Of a stretch of DNA of 17,894 nucleotides, positions 1-7,800 are shown piece by piece. Source of the DNA: CAZTTH01 sp964615975 (lineage in GTDB: Bacteria > Verrucomicrobiota > Lentisphaeria > JABSQK01 > JAJFLO01); contig CAZTTH010000060.1 of assembly GCA_964615975.1 (NCBI GenBank), forward strand, positions 1 through 17,894, written 5' to 3'. The notes under the pieces are model-generated. The model did not search any database. It was not told the DNA's origin and was given only the letters and a program-made list of their open reading frames with translations. The stretch's first letter is position 1. The number at the start of each line of letters is the position of its first letter. A program made the translations under genes and the position numbers.

Positions 1-2
1 TT

Positions 3-389
3 GCTCATGCTCTTTTACCGGAATCCCCCGTGCTTTCACCGGGATCCGATCTTTATGGACGGGCATTTGAACATTTTATTATCAATGAAGTTCGTGCCTA
101 TCTCGGTTATTCCCAACATGACCAACCATTAGCCTTTTGGCGCACTACTTCTGGGTTTGAAGTCGATCTGATCGTTGGTGACGGTCGAATGGCAATTGAA
201 TGCAAATCTGGAATCCGTCTATCTTCTACAGATTTGAAGGCGATGCGAGTATTACAGGAAGAGATGAACATTGGCCGCAGCATCGTGGTAACCCGGGAAA
301 ATCAACCGCGTACCACTGATGATGGCATCGAAATTCTCCCTTGGGAAATTTTCTGCCAGAAACTGTGGCAGGGTGAGTTGATCAGGTAA
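3..389 (+). CDS. DUF4143-type AAA-family ATPase, C-terminal part (5' truncated by window edge)
   Basis: The reading frame is open from base 3 to the TAA at 387-389, so the gene begins outside the window and the GTG at 30 is not its real start. The visible part, about 128 residues, looks like the C-terminal domain of DUF4143 ATPases, which have an N-terminal P-loop AAA domain and a C-terminal nuclease-like fold. Supporting motifs are GRAFEHFIINEVRAY, then FEVDLIV, about nine residues, and AIECKSG. This D...ExK arrangement resembles a PD-(D/E)XK core and is standard in the family. The physiological role of these ATPases is poorly known, and they are common in accessory DNA. The gene converges on the lipid operon, so a functional link is unlikely. 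The family call is fairly firm; the function is not. Confidence 0.75.
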   Translation, partial: AHALLPESPVLSPGSDLYGRAFEHFIINEVRAYLGYSQHDQPLAFWRTTSGFEVDLIVGDGRMAIECKSGIRLSSTDLKAMRVLQEEMNIGRSIVVTRENQPRTTDDGIEILPWEIFCQKLWQGELIR

Positions 390-424
390 AGGTCAGACGG
401 AAGGTGTCGGAGTAAATTGAGAAG

Positions 425-440
425 TAAACCTTATGGTTTA
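425..440 (+). terminator. Small hairpin after the DUF4143 gene, possible weak terminator
   Basis: A perfect 6-bp stem TAAACC/GGTTTA with loop TTAT lies 35 bases after the stop codon of the rightward gene. There is no T tract after it, so it is not a classical intrinsic terminator. It may protect a 3' end or be one element of the hairpin group that follows. Confidence 0.2.
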
Positions 441-473
441 ACAGGCCACGCTCCCTTAAGGTCGCGAAGAAAC

Positions 474-523
474 TTCCGTTCTGCTAAGCCGGACGGAAAT
501 CTCGGAAACGGCTACAGCCGTTT
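474..523 (+). terminator. Two adjacent hairpins in the convergent spacer, possible terminator
   Basis: TTCCGT (474-479) pairs with ACGGAA (493-498). AAACGGC (506-512) pairs perfectly with GCCGTTT (517-523) around a TACA loop and is followed by TTATTAAGT-type AT-rich sequence. The second is the best terminator candidate for the rightward gene, but its T tract is short and broken. Confidence 0.3.
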
Positions 524-611
524 ATTAAGTAATTTTCGAAACTTTTCAATCGTCCCTAGGGGACTTATGGACTCCTGCATCTCGAACCCGCCAATGAATT
601 GACGCTGCGCT

Positions 612-631
612 GCTACCCTTTGGGGGGTAGC
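612..631 (-). terminator. GC-rich hairpin downstream of the operon
   Basis: GCTACCC (612-618) pairs perfectly with GGGTAGC (625-631) around a six-base loop. It lies about 155 bases downstream of the operon's last stop codon, where transcript ends are expected. In the leftward direction no T tract follows, so termination is uncertain. It could equally be a 3'-end stabilising structure. Confidence 0.25.
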
Positions 632-786
632 CCGTCTCGTTACACTCGGCTGGCAGGCTAAAGTCAATCATCCCTTTTGAAATGAACCGAAAGTAGCCCA
701 ACAATTCATCGGTAGGAACAAGTAACAACGCTAAAATTGCATGTCCGTTATCGATCTCAAAATCAATCCCAGGTGTTACTACCTGC

Positions 787-1836
787 TTACCATTGAATTC
801 CCAGCAGCACACAATTCAGCCCACTGCCAATCCCCATAAATCCGACATGGGCTCCGGTTACGATTGCTTGTCGTTCATCATAAATCGCCGCTGTAATGGG
901 GAGGGATACAGTACCGATGTTGCCCAGATATTCATAGGTGATCAAATCTTTTTCAATGGGCAGATCGGTAACCCGGAGAAATTGCTTGCGATGCTCGGTT
1001 CCGACTTGATGACAGACCATGATATCGATATCATTATTAGACCAATTCATTTCATGAAGGAAATCGTTCCAGGTTTGCTGAAAAATTTCAACGCCATATT
1101 TTAACACTGCAACCGAATCTGTATACATGAAAGGAGAGACTTGCAACGATCCATTGCACTGCTCCAGTCCCCAACGACATAATCCATGGTACTCCGGCGC
1201 AGTCCGTAAAATTCCCCCCAGCAGTCGATGCCGGGGAGATATGAGAGGAAAAGATCCATCCGTCAACAAAACTGCGATCGCTCCCGATCCTCCGGTTAAG
1301 GTCGCTAATGTGGTGGCAAAATACTCCATGATCGGATTGGCAAGCATTTTCTCAATCATGACTTCATTGATCTCCCGGGCAGATTCACACGAGACCACCA
1401 TGCCGGCACGAATCTGTCCCAATTCGATGCGATTGGCAATTTCGATAATGCCGTTTAGGACTCCCAGGCAAGCATTCGAAATATCATATACCGCCGCATT
1501 CGAATTCACCCCGATGGCATTCGCTATCCGACACGCGGTGGCGGGTTCGAAATTTTCCCGGCACACCCCTCCATAAATCAATGAGTGAATGTCGTCTGGT
1601 TTGACCGCGGTTCTGGCCAGAGTCTTCCGCGCTGCCGCGATCGCGCCATATGACAACGGCGTATCGGGTTCCCACCATCGTCGCTCAATGATACCGGTTA
1701 ATGATTCCAATTGTCCGGGTTGCAAACGATGCAAATCATATAGTGGTTTTAGGCGATCTTCCAATTCCTGGGAAGTAACCACCACCGGGCCCAATTCATA
1801 ACCGATAGCTTCAATGTAAACACGTGAATAATGCAT
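787..1836 (-). CDS. FabH/OleA-type condensing enzyme (3-oxoacyl-ACP synthase III-like)
   Basis: This 349-residue thiolase-fold protein has the normal length for FabH or OleA. The catalytic triad is visible: Cys123 in ISNACLGV, His276 in VCHQVG and Asn306 in LGNIGT. The C-terminal GIGSGLNC motif is also typical. The N-terminal region (ELEDRL, then LTGIIERRWW) fits the FabH/OleA superfamily. Glu97 in FEPATA lies exactly 26 residues before the Cys. From memory, OleA has its extra catalytic Glu117 at the same distance from Cys143, whereas E. coli FabH has Phe87 there. This favours OleA-like acyl-acyl (head-to-head) condensation over plain FabH priming, but priming cannot be excluded. The ATG lies three bases after the stop of the upstream megasynthase, without a clear Shine-Dalgarno site, so translation by reinitiation is likely. 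As the last gene of the operon it probably loads or off-loads the chain made by the synthase. Confidence 0.85.
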   Translation of the reverse strand: MHYSRVYIEAIGYELGPVVVTSQELEDRLKPLYDLHRLQPGQLESLTGIIERRWWEPDTPLSYGAIAAARKTLARTAVKPDDIHSLIYGGVCRENFEPATACRIANAIGVNSNAAVYDISNACLGVLNGIIEIANRIELGQIRAGMVVSCESAREINEVMIEKMLANPIMEYFATTLATLTGGSGAIAVLLTDGSFPLISPRHRLLGGILRTAPEYHGLCRWGLEQCNGSLQVSPFMYTDSVAVLKYGVEIFQQTWNDFLHEMNWSNNDIDIMVCHQVGTEHRKQFLRVTDLPIEKDLITYEYLGNIGTVSLPITAAIYDERQAIVTGAHVGFMGIGSGLNCVLLGIQW

Positions 1837-1839
1837 GGA

Positions 1840-4800
1840 TTATGAACTCATTTCACAATATTTTAGGGTAAAATTTTTCATCTGATAGATTACTCGTCCG
1901 TCAACGATCAAAAAACCTTCCGCAGTCATGATGCGCTGATAGTCATCGATGGCTAAAATAACTGCCTCAACAGTTACCAGTCGATCTGTGGGTATAATCT
2001 GCCCACGATAGATCCATTGATGGGGGGCATGCAGCGATATGGTTTCAAAACCCGCAGTTGCTGGTGCACCCCATCGTTTAACAGCCATCACTTTTAACAA
2101 TTGTAGAAACGACTCCAATCCCAATGATCCCGGACACACGGGATCCTGATAAAAATGCGCTTTGAAAAACCATTCATCGGGATTAACCTTTTTTGTCCCG
2201 CGTATAAATCCCAGTCCAGCCGGTCCACCATCCTCAACATACAGGCTGATCTCATCAAGCATACTCAATCGATCATACGGGAAAGGCGCGTCGTGCGGAT
2301 AGGGAAAACTTTTCCCGCGCTCGATTTCAATCTCAGATGGCCGATATAATTCGGCTTCCCGGATTCCGACTTGATCTGACAGCGCTTTTTTCGAGAAAAA
2401 GCCAAAATAGGTTTTCCCGTCATAGATTGGGCCGTTAGCGGCATTCACTTTATATGTATAATGTTGGATAATCATTCCCCCGGATGATGAAACTCCGGTC
2501 GATTTTATCGTGATCGACAACGTTCCGACATCCTGGGTCACCGGCGCCAACATTATCGCTTCACCGCCAAGATTACGAAACGAAAGATCAACATCACTAG
2601 TCAATGCCGATCCCATGTATGCCGCCAGCCAGCCGCAGGGCTGCAGAGCAATTTCCAACAATACGGCAAAAGGCATACCTGAGCGATTTTCTCTGAAATA
2701 CCATTCATCCGGTGGCACATCGTATTCGGCAACAATTTGTCCACCAGCTTCCATTATCCATTGTCTGGCATTAATTTCAACCACCCGATCCATAAATTGA
2801 TAAGGCGGACCAGGAAGCCGGGCGATAATCCGTTCGCCATCGAATTTCCGATAGGCTTCACCAAAGGCTTCGGAAGGCTTGCCAATGGCAAATGCAAGGA
2901 TGCTATCATAATTAAAAATCGGGGTTTTTGACTTTACCACAGCACCGGTGCGCTGATTCTTCCATAACTGTTCAAACATCAACTTCGAAGCGCCACTAAT
3001 CCGCACTGTCATGTCCGTGATTTCAACGGTCGCCTTGCCATCAGAAAACATCAGAGCGTCGACAATGGCATAAGGTTCGGGACGATACCCCATTTCCTTG
3101 ATCGAAATCTCATATTCCGCTTTTTTCGTGGTTGCCAAGACCTGACCACGACATTTCAAGCGGCTCTTGACCCCAGGAATCGGTTCGTAAACAATCTCAG
3201 ATTTTTCCCCAATCCACCCCCAGCGCATGAGATAGATCCGCAGGGTATGCAAACAACATTCATACATCAAAGTTCCGGGCATGACCTGATCATCAATGAA
3301 ATGACATACAAGAAACCAATCATCGGGATGAATATCGGCTTCCGCGCGAATCATTCCTTTGCGATACTTTCCCCCCTGTGGATCGAGTCGTTTTACCCGA
3401 TCCACCAATTTCATTTTACCCGGTGGCAAGGTGAGCGGATTTTGTAAATCCAGTCCCGCAAACAAGGGCCCAAAACAGTCTGCTAAATTACCGGCCCGCA
3501 AGGCGTGTAATTGCTGATCGGTATAGGATTCAACCCGCAACGGCACCAGGGATTGCCAATCCGCAAAGTGTGGTGTAGATGCCTTGGATGCCATGGCGGG
3601 TGCGACAATGACTCCCTTGCCCGCGGCAAGTTCGGCTTCGGTAAAAAATCCCGCGCAACCATTCTCCATGTTGAGAAAAGGTTCACCCGCGATCGTACTC
3701 TTGAAATTGAAGCGAAAGAGATACGTATCACCTTGGCGGAAAAAGTTATCGATATGTATATCATAGCGAATCGTTGTGCCCGGCCCGGGTAACGAACGAA
3801 AAAAAGTTACTTCAGCATCCAACAATCGATAGACCGCCAATCCCCGGGTCTTAAAATCGATTCCCAGATAACCGGATAAAAACAAGTCCGCCTGACCAGA
3901 TTCAACCGCAATACATACAGGGATACGACCATTATCCAAGTACCATGAATCAGGGTGGATATCGTGTTCAGTGATCACCTGTCCCGCCGTAAGCGACCGC
4001 GGCTCGCCATGGATTTCCATGATCCTATCCACCAACATTAAAGGTTCATCCGGCAAACGTACCCGGGTTGGGAAGCGATCAATTTCGGAAAACTCAGCGC
4101 CTAAAACATTGCCGATTTTGCCGATCGCAAATTCAAGGCATTGGCTGCGATCCAGTGCGGGCATCGCCTTTCCCGCCATATCAGTGCTCATATCGCCTTC
4201 CGCCGGTTGCTGATTATCGCCATTTTCCCAGCCATAATCTCTCTCCAATTGGGGCGTATCATATTTTAATTTTTGACTTTCATCCTCTCGATACGACAGG
4301 ACATCTTGGAATGATTCGTGCGTTTCTACCCTGTGATCAGACGGCAGAAAAGTTTCCTTATGATCATACTCACCACCTTGATGATGAAGGGGATTTTTAC
4401 TTGCAGCTTGGTGGCGATTCAACTCCGCAATTATTGCCAGCACTTCCGCGGAATTCGGCAATTGGTGCAATAAATTCATTTGATACTCAATGGTTTTCGC
4501 CATCCCTTGGGTATAGCTGTCGACGATATCCAAATAGCTGGCATGGGCATCTGAACGCGCTTTTTCCAATGCCAAACAACCATCAATTAAGGGAAAAATA
4601 GCATTATATGAGATCTCGTCTGTGATCCCTCCTGAGTCAACATCTAATGTTTCTTTCCCCATTTCCCCAGGGTCAAATCCGGAAGCGATTACCTGATTCT
4701 CATCTTTTAAATCGATCCCATTGGCAGGATCCATTGACCTCAAGGGCGGCAACGAAACCATGGGGAAAGCACCTCTATCTGTCGCCAAAGTCACGAGTTG

Positions 4801-7800
4801 ATCGGGATTCACTTCAAAGGGATCCTGATGGCCGACGGCATGAGATTTATCTCCATATAATTTTTCCAAACTTACCGGCACACGTTCCACCAGTAATTGA
4901 CCAAGCAATCGCAATATTGCCGAAACATTGTCCTGCCCCTGAACACATATTGAACGCGCCAAATGCGGCTGATCACCGAGGATTCGCGTAATCATCCTGG
5001 TACAAGAATTACCCGGTCCAATTTCGATAAAATAACGAATCCCATCGGCATAGGCATTTGTTATCAGTGATGAAAAATCAACCGTCTGGCAAGCCTGGCC
5101 ATAAATAGAATCAATTACTGCCTGACTGGTGATTGGGTATGGACGTTGCCAGAGCATGCTGTAAAAATGCAGATGCGGCGGCACGTTGACAGGCAGATTA
5201 TGCAAGGCGCGATATTCTGTCTCCACCATTTTGACGATCTCACAATGAATGGTAAGCAATTCATCTATGGTATGGTAACGGCATTTCAACACCTCGATCA
5301 GGGCGTTGATATCGCTTTCTATTCCACCCACGACACACTCTTCTGGAGTATTGATGATCATGAGAAAGACCTGGGGAAAAGATTTGATGGCGGTTTTCAC
5401 TTCTTCGGGAGCGCACGCCAGGACCATCACCTGCCACCGAATCGGTTCATCCATGGGAATTTTCCAATAGCGATGCGCTGATCGGTATTGACCCACCAAA
5501 TCTTCAGTAAATAATGTCGACTGCTGCATACGCTTAAAGACCACATCCCGCTGCTGATAGATGCGCATTGCCACCAATCCAGTCGATTCACCAAGACTAT
5601 AACCAATCGCGGCATCCGGGGTGATCCCCAAATAACGAATCACATCACTCGCCAAGGCTCCATAGCAGACCTGCCCTAAAATCTGACAACGCTGAACTGA
5701 TTCGTTCTTCGGTATCGGTAAACCATACCAATTATAAAACAAGGCAAATTGATCCAGTAAATTTTCATTCTCTTCATCCTGTCTCCGCATCACCACCGGC
5801 CAATTTACCGACACATCCTTACCAACCCCCATCATATGATTACCAATCCCTGGAAAGACAAATGCAATTGATCCTTTCGCGCCCAGCGGGTTGGGGTTAA
5901 AGAATAAACGCTCATTGGGTTCCGCTTGATAGTTTCCATAGAGCAATTGCGATTGAGCGCGGGTGATCAACTGCTGCAATTCATTCATGCTCCGGACAAC
6001 AAATGCCATGGCGAGAGACTTTTCAGGAGAAAGGGGATGGTGATGCCACCATCGCCGTGCCCACCATTCGATCTCATCTCCTTTTCCGGAGTGTGAAGTA
6101 ACAAAATGCTGCAATGTTTCCAATGCAGCCAGAAGTGCACTCGAATCGTCGGCAGCGATCGCAAACAATGCTTCTTGACGGGCACCCAAGGGTTGCTGTC
6201 GCTCACTGAGAATTTCGGGATTACTTAGCGTTTGTTCATGGGATTCCAGGATTACATGATGACAATTGCCATCGATACTCATTGAAGCGACTAATGCCCG
6301 GCGCGGACCGGCGCTTCGATTACGTATCCAATACTGCGCTTCATCAGGGATGATGAAGCCCTCCTCCTCAAGAAAATAACGCGATTGTTCCCGATGCCGC
6401 AATGGCGGGATGATTTCCTGATATAAACTCAGGCAGACCTTGACCAATGATGCCAGCCCAGATGCTGCCCCAGTGTGGCCAATATCAGCTTTTGTCGATC
6501 CCAAATAACAATGATGGCGCGTTTCCAAGGGCGAGAACAGATGTTCCAACGCCAGCGCTTCGATTTCATCCTCAAAGGGCCATCCGCTTCCATGGGTCTC
6601 AATATAATGTAAATCATTTACCGTCGACTTAGCTTCGGCACAAGCCCGATTCATCGAATCGATATACGCTTGCCGAGTGGGATTAATATCCTCTATCTCA
6701 CCCCCGGAGGCAGCGCCTATTCCGGTGATGACCGCATAAATTCGTTGACCATCGCGAACGGCATCTTCAAGGCGTTTCAGATACACCGCAGCCGCCCCCT
6801 CACCGGGCACCGTGCCGTCCCCCTTTTTGCTAAATGGCAGGACATTCCCATGTTTTGAAAACGGACGATCCACATGCGTAGACAACAATGATCGAATATC
6901 ACCCGCCATATCCACCGCGCCGACCAATGCTTGATCAATTTCACCATGCTGCAACGCCCTGACCGCGAGTTGCAGCGCCCGAATTCCCGACCCATCTTCA
7001 CAGGAAATCGTAAAACTGGGGCCACCGATTTTGAATTCACGCGCGATTCTGCTGGCAACCAACCCGCCAAGCGCCCCGGTTGTCCGGTACGCATTCAAAG
7101 GTTCTCCCAAGGCATTAGTGACCTCGGTCAACCAGGATTCCAGCTCTTGTCCCTGCAAATCGATAATTCCCGTACCTGCCAATTCCAGCAAACGCTCCCG
7201 AATACCCCAGCGCACATGAAAATTGGTTGTTTGTAAATCCAATCCAATGCCAACCCAGATCCCCGTTTGCAATCCTTCCGACATCAGATAGCCACCATCG
7301 GCCAATGCACCTGACGCTACTTCCAACATGACAAATTGCTGCGGCAGCATCTCTTCGATTTCTTTTGGTGGAATGCGATACTTTCCTTTAACAATTGACA
7401 GTTCATCGATATAGTACCCCTTGAAATATTCAGGCTTCAAGCCTTTGTCTTTGAACCACTTGCTTTCCATGACCCCATGCCATTTGCGCGTCCGCTCCGG
7501 CACAATCAAATCGTCTCCGCCTAACACCCGTTCCTGAAAACTTCGCAAGTTAAACCAAGGGCCAAAATGCGTTTCCATCCCGACCACTGCGATGGGGCCG
7601 GAATTTACCTTAGTGGGGGGTTTATCCGGCACGCTGACAGGGATCGTGGATTTTGTCGCCGGCTGCCATTCTTCAATCAATACATGCGCATTAATTCCCC
7701 CAAAACCAAAGGCATTTATGCCCGCCCGTCGGCTTTGCTCGGGATCACGTTGCTGCCATGGTTGACTTCGTTTCAGAATTTTGAATGGAGTCCGATCAAT

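Larger units (their letters stand above)
390..786. other. Intergenic spacer between convergent genes
   Basis: This stretch of about 400 bases separates the rightward DUF4143 gene from the 3' end of the leftward operon. It contains several short perfect hairpins (at 425-440, 506-523, 552-564 and 612-631). A leftward 88-codon frame (812 to 546, GTG start) overlaps the end of the condensing-enzyme gene by 26 bases. Its first half, down to about 650, reads like plausible protein, but its second half runs through the hairpins. I recognise no family in it, and no clear ribosome binding site precedes it. I see no RNA gene with a supported fold. Confidence 0.5.

Noticed and set aside
455..475. 23S rRNA-like string CTTAAGGTCGCGAAG
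   Set aside because: The resemblance covers only about a dozen bases and the flanks do not match rRNA.
570..600. tRNA T-arm-like sequence (GGGTTCGAGAT on the minus strand)
   Set aside because: The stem of the T arm does not pair and no anticodon or acceptor arm can be built around it.
793..1576. Rightward frames of 103 and 149 codons opposite the condensing-enzyme gene
   Set aside because: They are antisense shadows of a well-supported gene, with no family resemblance.
4068..4601. Rightward 177-codon frame opposite the PfaC-like linker
   Set aside because: It is long only because the opposite strand codes for a linker with few constraints; it has no recognisable motif and no good start signal.
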